Shown: positions 1-6,740, counted from the stretch's first letter. The stretch: 13,691 nucleotides of DNA from CAZQLE01 sp964593905 (GCA_964593905.1 CAZQLE010000107.1:1-13691), one strand, 5' to 3'. The notes: a model not told the origin generated them from the letters alone. Numbers and translations are program-made.

Positions 1-734
1 GAGTCGGTCGTATATTGCGGGGCGGTACAGCCTTCAACATAATGAACCTGCGCACCTTCATCAGCAATGATCAACGATCGTTCAAACTGGCCGATATTGG
101 CCATATTCAAGCGGAAATAAGCCTGCAGCGGCAGGTCCACCTTCACACCCTTGGGCACGTAGACAAATGAACCGCCAGACCATACCGCACTGTTCAAGGC
201 AGCGAATTTGTTATCTTCAATTGGAATCACCGTGCCAAAGTATTCGCGGAACAAATCAGGGTGTTGGCGAAGCCCTTCCTCAATGCTTAAGAAAATCACA
301 CCCTGCTTTTCGAGATGCTCCTGAATGCTGTGATACACCATCTCTGATTCATATTGCGCGCCCACACCGGCCAAAAATTTCTGCTCGGCTTCCGGAATGC
401 CAAGTTTATCAAATGTGTTCTTAATCGTATCAGGAACATCATCCCACGACTTGCTTTCCATTTCGGAGGGCTTGACATAGTAAACAATTTCATCCAATTT
501 AAGACCCGAAATATCGGCGCCCCAGGTGGGCATCGGGCGAACCATATAATGAGCCAGTGCTTTAAGGCGAAATTCAAGCATCCATTCCGGCTCGCCTTTC
601 ATGGCCGAAATCTGACGAACGACATTTTCATCCAGGCCCCTGCGCGTTTTAAAAACCGAAACGTCCGGGTCATTAAACCCAAACCGGTAATCGCCAAGGC
701 CTTCCAAGACATCATCCTGGGAATTTGCACCCAT
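1..734 (-). CDS. sufB: Fe-S cluster assembly scaffold protein SufB (N-terminal part, cut by window edge)
   Basis: SufB is the core scaffold subunit of the cytoplasmic SufBC2D complex that builds Fe-S clusters. The 244 visible residues start MGANSQDDVLEGLGDYRFGF and contain family blocks that I recognise: the FKTRRGLDE stretch near residue 29, the EPEWMLEFRLKAL block near 49, PTWGADISGL near 71, the IEEGLRQHPDLFREYFG block, SAVWSGGSFVYVPKGVKV, and the start of the beta-helix domain (FERSLIIADEGAQVHYVEGC). The frame is open to the left edge, so roughly the C-terminal half of a usual 465-470 residue protein lies outside. The start ATG follows a strong AGGAGG site about 5 nt upstream. It lies 37 nt downstream of sufC and is probably co-transcribed with it. 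Confidence 0.97.
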   Translation of the reverse strand, partial: MGANSQDDVLEGLGDYRFGFNDPDVSVFKTRRGLDENVVRQISAMKGEPEWMLEFRLKALAHYMVRPMPTWGADISGLKLDEIVYYVKPSEMESKSWDDVPDTIKNTFDKLGIPEAEQKFLAGVGAQYESEMVYHSIQEHLEKQGVIFLSIEEGLRQHPDLFREYFGTVIPIEDNKFAALNSAVWSGGSFVYVPKGVKVDLPLQAYFRLNMANIGQFERSLIIADEGAQVHYVEGCTAPQYTTD

Positions 735-771
735 TTTTACCTCCTAACACCTTTTCACCGGTAATCAGAAC

Positions 772-1545
772 CTACGAAGGGACTTCTTCAATCTTTTCAC
801 GAATCCAGTCATAGCCTTTTTCTTCCAGGTGCAGCGCAAGATCCTGTCCACCAGTTTCAACAATCCGGCCCCCCATCATCACATGAACCACGTCAGGGCG
901 AATGTAGTTGAGAATTCGGTTGTAATGGGTAATCACCAGCACGCCCAGATCCGAGCCGCGCAGGGTATTAACGCCTTCCGAGACGATCCGCAGCGCATCA
1001 ATATCCAGTCCCGAGTCGGTCTCATCCAGAATGGCAATTTCCGGCTTCAACATCGCCATCTGAAGAATTTCAGCGCGCTTTTTTTCACCGCCCGAAAAAC
1101 CTTCGTTCAAATACCGGCCGGCAAATGCCGAATCCATTTTCAACATTTCCATTTTTGCTTTAAGGATCTTGCGAAACTCCGGAATCGGAATGCCTTTATC
1201 CGCCGGGTTTTCAGCGCGCCGCCGTGCATTTACCGCCGTGCGCAGAAAATTTGCCAGGGTAACGCCCGGGATGGCAACCGGATATTGGAAGGCCAGGTAA
1301 ACACCCATCCGAGACCGCACATCCGGTTCCATATCCAGAATATTCTGGCCTTTAAACCAGACTTCACCACCGGTAACTTCATAAGAGGGATGCCCCATCA
1401 ATGTATAGGCCAGGGTAGACTTGCCAGTGCCATTCGGCCCCATAATGGCGTGAACTTCGCCCTGCGGGATGGTGAGATTGACGCCTTTCAAGATCTCTTT
1501 TCCCTCGATGCTAACTTTGAGATCACGGATAACCAGCTCGGACAT
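772..1545 (-). CDS. sufC: Fe-S cluster assembly ATPase SufC
   Basis: SufC is the ABC-type ATPase that drives conformational change of the SufBCD scaffold in the cytoplasm; it is not a transporter. All ATPase motifs are present in the 257 residues: Walker A GPNGTGKS (36-43), Q-loop Q87 in LAFQYP, the SufC-type signature GFSGGEKKRAEILQM (149-163), Walker B AILDETDSGLDID (171-183), and H-loop H207. Two ATGs lie close together at 1554 and 1545. The AAGGAG at 1556-1561 is 1 nt from the first and 10 nt from the second, so I chose 1545 (MSELVIRDLKV). It is first in the leftward sufC-sufB unit, behind the promoter at 1637-1665. The length is normal for the family. Confidence 0.97.
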   Translation of the reverse strand: MSELVIRDLKVSIEGKEILKGVNLTIPQGEVHAIMGPNGTGKSTLAYTLMGHPSYEVTGGEVWFKGQNILDMEPDVRSRMGVYLAFQYPVAIPGVTLANFLRTAVNARRRAENPADKGIPIPEFRKILKAKMEMLKMDSAFAGRYLNEGFSGGEKKRAEILQMAMLKPEIAILDETDSGLDIDALRIVSEGVNTLRGSDLGVLVITHYNRILNYIRPDVVHVMMGGRIVETGGQDLALHLEEKGYDWIREKIEEVPS

Positions 1546-1636
1546 TGAGATCATACTCCTTCGTAATTGATTACGATCATTTTGTAGTGTGTGCGGGTAT
1601 CTATAACAGCCTGTGATAGATGACCAACCTGGTGAA

Positions 1637-1665
1637 ATTATAGCATGTGGCCCGAGAAAGGTCAA
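1637..1665 (-). promoter_or_regulatory. sigma70-like promoter of sufC-sufB
   Basis: On the minus strand there is a -35 TTGACC (1660-1665), a 17-bp spacer and a perfect -10 TATAAT (1637-1642). The -10 is preceded by TGC, making an extended -10. Transcription would begin near 1630 and leave a leader of about 85 nt before the sufC ATG. The AT palindrome 1667-1690 ends one base upstream of the -35. Confidence 0.8.
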
Positions 1666-1666
1666 T

Positions 1667-1690
1667 ATTTATTATAATATTATAATAAAT
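1667..1690. promoter_or_regulatory. 24-bp perfect AT-only palindrome next to the suf promoter (candidate operator)
   Basis: The left half is ATTTATTATAAT and the right half is its exact reverse complement. The core is two abutting copies of the self-complementary octamer ATTATAAT (1671-1678 and 1679-1686). Read another way it is TTATAAT-ATTATAA, which is the Bacillus PerR box (7-1-7) without its central base. It sits directly upstream of the suf -35. It could be an operator for a Fur/PerR-family or other regulator, an UP element for RNA polymerase, or chance low complexity. Confidence 0.5.
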
Positions 1691-1749
1691 TATTAAATAG
1701 TTGATCGACAGAGCAAAAGATCAAAACCGTATGTTCAGGCGGATGGATT

Positions 1750-1758
1750 TGCTATAAT
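1750..1758 (+). promoter_or_regulatory. extended -10 promoter element for the metallopeptidase/acyl-CoA synthetase unit
   Basis: TGCTATAAT is a perfect extended -10. The -35 region around 1730-1737 is poor, which is usual for extended -10 promoters. The start would be near 1765, giving a leader of about 124 nt before the ATG at 1889. It diverges from the suf promoter about 85 bp away. Confidence 0.6.
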
Positions 1759-1772
1759 GCTAAAGAAATGGT

Positions 1773-1788
1773 GTTGAGCACCGTCAAC
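1773..1788. promoter_or_regulatory. inverted repeat GTTGA-N6-TCAAC in the initial transcribed region
   Basis: GTTGA (1773-1777) and TCAAC (1784-1788) are perfect inverted arms around GCACCG. It begins about 15 bp after the -10 at 1753-1758, so a bound repressor would block the rightward promoter. It contains the arms of a cyanobacterial SufR site (CAAC-N6-GTTG) but in inverted order, so I do not assign it to SufR. Confidence 0.3.
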
Positions 1789-1888
1789 GCGCCAACATTC
1801 AACAACCGCACCACCGAAAATCTTTAAGGAATCTCTAGCTCGGCGCTGTAACTTCAATCGCCGCACAGTTCAACAAGACGGAGCATGG

Positions 1889-2845
1889 ATGGGCAATTAC
1901 AGCATTCGCGGGGTGACAAAAAAAATTCAGGATACCCAGGATCAGCTTCAAAAATGGGTGACAGGCAGCCCGTCTGACCGACCTGAGCAATTTCGCAACC
2001 TCCAGAAAAATATTCAAACGATGAATGCGCAATTAAACCAGGAATTGAATGCCAAAAATCTCAAGCTAGATGATTTTTCAATAACCAGCCAAAAAATGAT
2101 CGGCTGGTTTCGTTTTTTGGCCGACCCGGCGCAGTTGAGTCTCCATTTGAATACTATAGTGAGCCTCCACCAGTGGATTGGTGCAAACCAAAAATCAGCT
2201 CAACCGCTCACCAGAGTTCAGTTATATAACAGCGCCACGTTGTATCGCGTCGTGAGCACCCCGAAATCACGTCAGATCACCATTCACCAGGGGTTTTGCG
2301 GCGCCCCTGAAGCAATTCTCAAATTATTAGCGGCAGAAATTTGTGGAGATAAAAAAGCCGAAACAAGAAAAATCTTGCAGGATTACGCCCGCTCAGAGAC
2401 ATTTCGGGCCACAAGTCTGCAAGCCCACGCGGTCCCCGCAAAAGCAAGAACCTTCACCCGCGGCAAATATCATGATCTTGAAACGCTTTTCGAGAAGGTA
2501 AACCAGGCATACTTCGCCGGCGCAGTCCGGCTCCCGGCCATAGCCTGGTCGCCGCGCAAAACGAAGCGCCGTTTTGGTTCCTATCATTTTGAAAAAGATC
2601 AGATTCTCATCAGCAAAACACTCGATCAGCGAAAAGTTCCCGCGTTTGTGGTTGAATTTGTCCTGTATCACGAGTTGCTGCACCGGCTGCTGGGGTTCAA
2701 AAAAACCGAGAAACAAAAGATTGCCCACACAGGCGAGTTCCGCAAACGAGAACGCGAATTTGCCCGGCACAGTGAAGCACAAGATTTTATCAACCGTCTG
2801 GCTGCACCCGTTCGTCGCAGCACAAAAAGAAAAGCGGTCTCTTGA
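1889..2845 (+). CDS. SprT-like zinc metallopeptidase domain protein
   Basis: The protein has 318 residues. The C-terminal part (about 193-300) looks like a SprT-like zinc metalloprotease fold: a helix with DLETLFEKVNQAYF, a strand block RFGSYHFEKDQILISKTLD (229-247), the zinc and catalytic motif HELLH (261-265), and a downstream H280 in HTGEFRKRERE that could be the third zinc ligand. The N-terminal 180 residues are not recognised; the first 60 are charged, Gln-rich and probably helical. There is no signal peptide, so it is likely cytoplasmic. SprT-like enzymes include DNA-protein crosslink proteases, but the substrate here is unknown. GGAG lies 5 nt before the chosen ATG. It is divergent from sufC and 34 nt ahead of the acyl-CoA synthetase, probably in one transcript. 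Confidence 0.8.
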   Translation: MGNYSIRGVTKKIQDTQDQLQKWVTGSPSDRPEQFRNLQKNIQTMNAQLNQELNAKNLKLDDFSITSQKMIGWFRFLADPAQLSLHLNTIVSLHQWIGANQKSAQPLTRVQLYNSATLYRVVSTPKSRQITIHQGFCGAPEAILKLLAAEICGDKKAETRKILQDYARSETFRATSLQAHAVPAKARTFTRGKYHDLETLFEKVNQAYFAGAVRLPAIAWSPRKTKRRFGSYHFEKDQILISKTLDQRKVPAFVVEFVLYHELLHRLLGFKKTEKQKIAHTGEFRKREREFARHSEAQDFINRLAAPVRRSTKRKAVS

Positions 2846-2879
2846 TTCGCCAAATCTCTACCCCCCTTCGGAGGAAATG

Positions 2880-4976
2880 ATGACCCATCCCCTGACCCCA
2901 TTCTTTCACCCGCGCGGCGTGGCGCTGTTAGGCACCTCGGCCAGCCCCAACAAACTCAGTCATGGTGTGCTCAAAAATATGGTTGAAGGCGGTTACCTGG
3001 GTGGAATCTACCCGGTTAACCCGCGTTACAGCGAGGTATTGGGACTGCCCTGTTTTCCAGATATCGCCTCAGTGCCCGACCCGGTTGACCTGGCTGTGGT
3101 CATTTTGCCGGCGCCCAATGTCGCCGAAATTCTGGAAGCCTGCGGCAAACGCGGGATTCGCGCAGTGACAGTATTAAGCGGCGGCTTCCGCGAGGTGGGG
3201 ACAGAGGGAAAACAGCTTGAAGATCGCTGTGTTGAAATTGCGCGCAACTATGGAATTCGCATGGTGGGCCCAAACTGTGTGGGAACAATGGACCTGTACA
3301 GCCATCTCAACACCACTTTCATCAAGGGTGTGCCCGATGCCGGCGCAATTGGCTTTTTGTCGCAATCCGGCGCCATCTGCGGCGCAATTGTCGATTATGT
3401 GCGCAACCGCGGCATTGGTTTTTCCAATTTTGTCTCGCTGGGCAACATGGCCGATATCTCCGAGACCGATATGATCGAGTATCTGGCCGAGGATGAGAAC
3501 ACCCGGGTGATTGCCCTTTATCTGGAAGGTCTGACCGATGGCCGCCGCTTCCTCGAGGTGGCCGCCAGGGTCTCCAGACAAAAACCCATTGTCGTTTTAA
3601 AATCCGGCCGCAGCGAAGCCGGCGCCAGGGCGGTCTCATCACACACCGGGTCATTGGCCGGTGCACATACCGCCTATGAGACGGCATTTCGTCAGGCGGG
3701 GGTCATTGCAGTGGATACGGCAGAAGAATTGTTTGATGTTTGCGCCGGTCTGGTTTTTCAACCCTTGCCCCGAGGCAATCGCGTCGTGCTGGTCACAAAT
3801 TCGGGCGGCCCGGCCGCACTCGCTTCCGACAGCCTGGCAGCCGCGGGAATGACCCTGGCCAACCTTGGCCCTGCTTCGCAAAGCACCCTGCGGCAGGCGT
3901 TGGCGCCCAGTGCGCAGGTAGCCAACCCGGTCGATATGCTGGGCGGCGCAGAACCGCATGAATTTGAAACCGCACTGCGAACTTGTCTTGCAGACCCCGG
4001 GGTTGATGCCGCCATCGCCATTCTTACCCCCACCGCGCTGGTAAACCCGGCTGATATTGCACACACGGTCGGCCGTGTCACCGCTGAATTTGATAAAACA
4101 GTACTGGCCTGTTTTGTCGGCGGCGATGCAGTCAACGAAGCCCGGCGCATTCTGCACAAAATGAGTGTCCCCATGTACCAGTTCCCCGAACCAGCCGGCA
4201 AAGTGCTGGGTAAAATGCGCCAACAGGCCGTGCAGCGCGACCAGGGTTCAAGCAGCGGGGTGCAGCATGTTGCTCACCCTGCAAAACTTCAGGCAGAATC
4301 AATTTTTCGAGCGCTGGCAGACCGGAGCAACCTGGAAGAAGCCAGCGTCCGCCCAATTTTAGCTGCTTACGGAATTCCGATTGTGCCCGGTGACCTGGCC
4401 CGCAGTGGTGAAGAAGCCGCCGCCATCGCCGCCAAAATCGGTTTTCCGGTGGTGATGAAAATTGTTTCAGCCGATGTGCTGCACAAATCAGATTCCGGCG
4501 GCATCTTGCTGAACCTTTCCGATGCCAGATCAGTGGGAGAAGGTTACCAGTGGGTGGTTGAGCGTGTTCAGAAAAATGTTCCCGGGGCGAAAATCGAGGG
4601 CGTGCTGGTCGAAAAAATGGCCCCGAGCGGCATTGAGGTCATCATTGGCATGAAACGCGACCCGGCATTTGGTCCTCTGATGATGTTTGGCCTGGGCGGC
4701 ATATTTGTGGAATTGTTTAACGATGTCGCCTTTGGCATCGCCCCCCTCACCCCTCAGGAAGCCAGGGCCATGATTCAACGCACCCGCGCCGGCAAATTGC
4801 TCAGCGGTTTGCGCGGACAGGGCCCCGCAGATATAGAAGCCGTTGTCCAGATCCTCACCGAACTCAGCCGCCTTGCGTTGGATTTTCCAACCCTGCAGGA
4901 AATTGAAATTAACCCCCTGCTGGTTTATCCGGCGGGCCAGGGCGCTTTAGCACTGGATGCGCGCGCGATCCAATAG
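2880..4976 (+). CDS. ADP-forming acetate/acyl-CoA synthetase, alpha and beta domains fused
   Basis: The enzyme interconverts acyl-CoA + ADP + Pi and acid + CoA + ATP, and in fermenters it is a substrate-level phosphorylation step. The 698 residues show a CoA-binding Rossmann domain (about 1-130, with VALLGTSASPNKLSHGVLKN and GGIYPVNPRY), succinyl-CoA-ligase-like domains (about 145-440) with the SQSG block at 161-164 and SSHTGSLAG around H255, the likely phosphorylated histidine, and a C-terminal ATP-grasp domain (about 470-698) with GFPVVMKIVSADVLHKSDSGG (521-541) and EINPLLVYP. There is no C-terminal GNAT domain, so it is not a Pat-type acetyltransferase fusion. ATGs at 2877 and 2880 both follow GGAGGA (2870-2875); the spacing favours 2880. 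The acyl specificity cannot be read from sequence. Confidence 0.93.
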   Translation: MTHPLTPFFHPRGVALLGTSASPNKLSHGVLKNMVEGGYLGGIYPVNPRYSEVLGLPCFPDIASVPDPVDLAVVILPAPNVAEILEACGKRGIRAVTVLSGGFREVGTEGKQLEDRCVEIARNYGIRMVGPNCVGTMDLYSHLNTTFIKGVPDAGAIGFLSQSGAICGAIVDYVRNRGIGFSNFVSLGNMADISETDMIEYLAEDENTRVIALYLEGLTDGRRFLEVAARVSRQKPIVVLKSGRSEAGARAVSSHTGSLAGAHTAYETAFRQAGVIAVDTAEELFDVCAGLVFQPLPRGNRVVLVTNSGGPAALASDSLAAAGMTLANLGPASQSTLRQALAPSAQVANPVDMLGGAEPHEFETALRTCLADPGVDAAIAILTPTALVNPADIAHTVGRVTAEFDKTVLACFVGGDAVNEARRILHKMSVPMYQFPEPAGKVLGKMRQQAVQRDQGSSSGVQHVAHPAKLQAESIFRALADRSNLEEASVRPILAAYGIPIVPGDLARSGEEAAAIAAKIGFPVVMKIVSADVLHKSDSGGILLNLSDARSVGEGYQWVVERVQKNVPGAKIEGVLVEKMAPSGIEVIIGMKRDPAFGPLMMFGLGGIFVELFNDVAFGIAPLTPQEARAMIQRTRAGKLLSGLRGQGPADIEAVVQILTELSRLALDFPTLQEIEINPLLVYPAGQGALALDARAIQ

Positions 4977-5002
4977 ACCGGTTTTCGGCAGCAAAAAAAC
5001 TC

Positions 5003-5037
5003 GAACACCGTCAGATCAATCTGGCGGTGTTCCTTTT
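5003..5037. terminator. hairpin terminator after the acyl-CoA synthetase gene
   Basis: GAACACCGTCAGAT (5003-5016) pairs with ATCTGGCGGTGTTC (5019-5032) with one G-T wobble. The + strand T tract is short (TTTT at 5034-5037). A run of seven A at 4993-4999 gives a stronger U tract for the opposite direction, so it may work both ways. Confidence 0.75.
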
Positions 5038-5080
5038 GAAATATCGCTTCAAACCAACCGACAAAATTATTGAGATTATT

Positions 5081-5097
5081 ATTTTTAACATAAAAAT
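5081..5097. promoter_or_regulatory. AT-rich inverted repeat upstream of the sufR-like promoter
   Basis: ATTTTTA (5081-5087) and TAAAAAT (5091-5097) are perfect arms around ACA. The repeat ends 8 bp before the -35 at 5106. Its position mirrors the AT palindrome ahead of the sufC promoter. It may be an operator or an UP element. Confidence 0.35.
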
Positions 5098-5105
5098 CTA
5101 ATATA

Positions 5106-5134
5106 TTGACAATTTAATATCGCTTTGATATACT
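5106..5134 (+). promoter_or_regulatory. consensus promoter of the sufR-like/sufT-like pair
   Basis: Perfect -35 TTGACA (5106-5111), 17-bp spacer, -10 TATACT (5129-5134) with an upstream TGA that makes it extended. An inverted repeat ATATC-N5-GATAT (5117-5131) overlaps spacer and -10 and could be an autorepression site. The predicted start is near 5141. Confidence 0.8.
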
Positions 5135-5216
5135 CCAAAAAGGGTTTATTAAAAATAGTGGAATTTAAATATTGATACACGTAACCGCCCTGAAAAAGGA
5201 AAGCCGTCAGTCACCT

Positions 5217-5858
5217 ATGGAAAATCCAAAAAGCACGCGGGAACGCATACTGCACACACTTCTAAGCCACCCTGGCTCAAGCATTTTGGAATTAGCTGAG
5301 AAGGTCGGCATTAATGCAATCTCCGTTCGTCACCACCTCACCAGTCTCCAGGCCGATGGTCTGGTGATGGCCGAAGAAGAGCGCCACGGCGTTGGCCGCC
5401 CGCGCATGGTTTATGCATTAACCGAACGCGGGATGGAGAAATTTCCGACGCGCTATTTAAATTTTACAAACCGTCTGTTGGATCAAATTAAAGATACGCT
5501 TCCGGAACAAACGGTTAAAGATCTTTTTAATCAAATGGCGCAAGACCTGGCTTCAGATCATGCCAGCCATGCCGCAAAGTTGCCCATTGAAGAGCGATTG
5601 AATTATGTGAAAGAGGTTCTTTCAAAAGAGGGTTTTTCAGTTAACTGGGAAAAGAAGGGCGAACAATACGAGTTATTTGAAGTTACCTGCCCCTATTTTC
5701 AGGTCAGCCAGAATCATCCCGAAATTTGCGCCGTGGATCAAAAACTGATCTCCACCGTGTTAGCGGTGCCGATTGAAAAAATTAAATGCGTGCTGCAGGG
5801 AGACAAGCATTGCAGCTATATGATCCAGATCCCTTCAGCAGCGGAGAAGAACCAATGA
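5217..5858 (+). CDS. sufR: SufR-like Fe-S cluster-sensing transcriptional repressor
   Basis: The protein has 213 residues. The N-terminal winged helix-turn-helix (about 6-75) contains SILELAEKVGINAISVRHHLTSLQADGLV and the wing HGVGRPRMVYALTERG, typical of SufR/DeoR-like regulators. The C-terminal domain has C158, C171, C191 and C199. C158-X12-C171-X27-C199 matches the three-Cys spacing that I recall for actinobacterial SufR [4Fe-4S] ligands; C191 is extra. SufR-type proteins repress suf genes when holding a cluster, so it may control sufCB 3.7 kb away and itself. The ATG at 5217 starts the conserved domain but lacks a well-placed Shine-Dalgarno (AAGGA is about 16 nt upstream). An in-frame TTG at 5172 would add 15 residues. 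It overlaps the next gene by 4 nt (ATGA). Confidence 0.85.
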   Translation: MENPKSTRERILHTLLSHPGSSILELAEKVGINAISVRHHLTSLQADGLVMAEEERHGVGRPRMVYALTERGMEKFPTRYLNFTNRLLDQIKDTLPEQTVKDLFNQMAQDLASDHASHAAKLPIEERLNYVKEVLSKEGFSVNWEKKGEQYELFEVTCPYFQVSQNHPEICAVDQKLISTVLAVPIEKIKCVLQGDKHCSYMIQIPSAAEKNQ

Positions 5859-6205
5859 GCAGCGAACCTGGAACCAATCGTCCGCCCTGGTTGTTGGAAT
5901 CGACCCACCCTGAAATGGCCGAGAAACTAAAAGCAGGTTTAGAAGAAGTGGTTGACCCTGAATTAGGGTACAACATCATTCAACTGGGGTTGATTCGAGA
6001 TTGTGAATATGATGAGTCGACCGGTGTGACCATCAAAATGATTCTAACCACCCCATTTTGCCCCTATGGGCCCGCCATGCTCGAAATGACCCAGCAGAAG
6101 GCCAAAGAAGCCGTTCAACTTCCGATCAATCTTTCTCTGGGAATGGAGATGTGGGATTTCTCAATGATGGAAGAGGGATTGGGTGGTGAATGGGGTTTAT
6201 ACTAA
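5855..6205 (+). CDS. MIP18/DUF59-family Fe-S maturation protein, SufT-like
   Basis: This 116-residue protein is nearly all one MIP18-type (PaaD/SufT) domain. Visible hallmarks are VVDPELGYNIIQLGLI (32-47), which matches the family DPE-LG-N-I--LGLI pattern, and TTPFCPYGPAM (65-75) with the conserved cysteine C69. SufT-type members act as auxiliary Fe-S maturation factors, feeding clusters to client apoproteins. Related PaaD proteins act in phenylacetate oxidation, but no paa genes are seen here. The start ATG overlaps the TGA of the sufR-like gene (ATGA), so the two are translationally coupled; this supports an Fe-S role. The stop TAA overlaps the stop of the convergent SCP2 gene by 3 bases. 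Confidence 0.88.
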   Translation: MSSEPGTNRPPWLLESTHPEMAEKLKAGLEEVVDPELGYNIIQLGLIRDCEYDESTGVTIKMILTTPFCPYGPAMLEMTQQKAKEAVQLPINLSLGMEMWDFSMMEEGLGGEWGLY

Positions 6206-6534
6206 AAATCCTCAATCTTAAATAAATCGGTCAGCCGCATCGCAAGACCCCAGTCTCCCTGGAGACTTACTTTTCCCTGCATAAACGCACGGGTTGGGTC
6301 AAGCTTGCGATAAAAAATATCCAGACAGTCTTGCGCTTCAGCCGAGAATGTCAGGCTGGGGTTGGTTACCGTCCCCCTCGTCACACTACAGGTTCCATCT
6401 TGAATGGAGACCACCCAATCACCACCCTTTTCGCCGGTCAAATGAAACAACACACGTGCCTGGGTGTTCATTGCTTTGTCAGAGATGAATGCGCCGGGAA
6501 GCCGATCAAACAAATCCTGAATTGAAATATTCAT
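6202..6534 (-). CDS. SCP2 sterol-carrier-domain protein
   Basis: A 110-residue stand-alone SCP2-like domain. Recognisable pieces are MNISIQDLFDRLPGAF at the start, a central strand region WVVSIQDGTCSVTRG (40-54) followed by PSLTFSAEAQDCLDIFYRKLDP, and the family C-terminal pattern AFMQGKVSLQGDWGLAMRLTDLF (83-105). Such domains bind lipids or acyl chains in a hydrophobic tunnel; bacterial single-domain members have no firm assigned role. It has no signal peptide or membrane segment. AAAGGAG (6541-6547) lies 6 nt before the ATG, which fixes the start. It is transcribed alone, leftward, from a promoter probably near 6705-6713, with a leader of about 160 nt that can fold. Confidence 0.9.
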   Translation of the reverse strand: MNISIQDLFDRLPGAFISDKAMNTQARVLFHLTGEKGGDWVVSIQDGTCSVTRGTVTNPSLTFSAEAQDCLDIFYRKLDPTRAFMQGKVSLQGDWGLAMRLTDLFKIEDF

Positions 6535-6573
6535 TAATAACTCCTTTGTAAGTGTGCAATGATAATGGCGCAT

Positions 6574-6667
6574 TGGGTGTCAACCCACCCGCATCCCAAG
6601 ATAGCTAATATCACGACGTTCACAGGTTCATTTACCCTGTGCGAGGGTGGGTTATTCAGGCACCCAC
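6574..6667. other. cluster of mutually exclusive hairpins between the SCP2 and corA genes
   Basis: Arms seen: TGGGT (6574-6578) with ACCCA (6583-6587); AACCCACCC (6582-6590) with GGGTGGGTT (6645-6653), enclosing CACAGG (6621-6626) with CCTGTG (6636-6641); and GTGGGT (6647-6652) with ACCCAC (6662-6667). The arms overlap, so the outer pairings compete. On the minus strand this would lie in the SCP2 leader; on the plus strand it is upstream of the likely corA promoter. No known riboswitch class is recognised. Confidence 0.45.
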
Positions 6668-6704
6668 ACATCTAGACCTTCAACTTTGTAAAAACCGTTC
6701 AGTT

Positions 6705-6713
6705 ATTATAACA
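6705..6713 (-). promoter_or_regulatory. extended -10 element, probable SCP2 promoter
   Basis: The minus strand reads TGTTATAAT, a perfect extended -10. No good -35 is seen 17 bp further upstream. The predicted start is near 6698, leaving a leader of about 160 nt before the ATG at 6534. Confidence 0.45.
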
Positions 6714-6740
6714 AAACTGGCCCCGGTTTTTCGGTTACGG

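Noticed and set aside
829..1548. Long open frame of 239 codons antisense to sufC
   Set aside because: Its translation is rich in His/Arg/Asn and resembles nothing. It is the mirror of a clear sufC coding frame, and other antisense frames here (for example over the acyl-CoA synthetase and the SPT-like gene) look the same.
1546..1665. Upstream extension of sufC to an earlier start
   Set aside because: The added residues are unlike SufC N-termini, and the region contains the promoter and leader; AAGGAG sits correctly for 1545.
1841..1863. CGGCG/CGCCG inverted arms in the leader of the metallopeptidase gene
   Set aside because: Only 5 bp with a 13-nt loop; too weak to support a functional call.
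2574..2876. Extra 101-codon open N-terminal extension of the acyl-CoA synthetase frame, overlapping the metallopeptidase gene
   Set aside because: The extension has no family similarity, and a GGAGGA site directly precedes the ATGs at 2877/2880, where the conserved CoA-binding domain begins.
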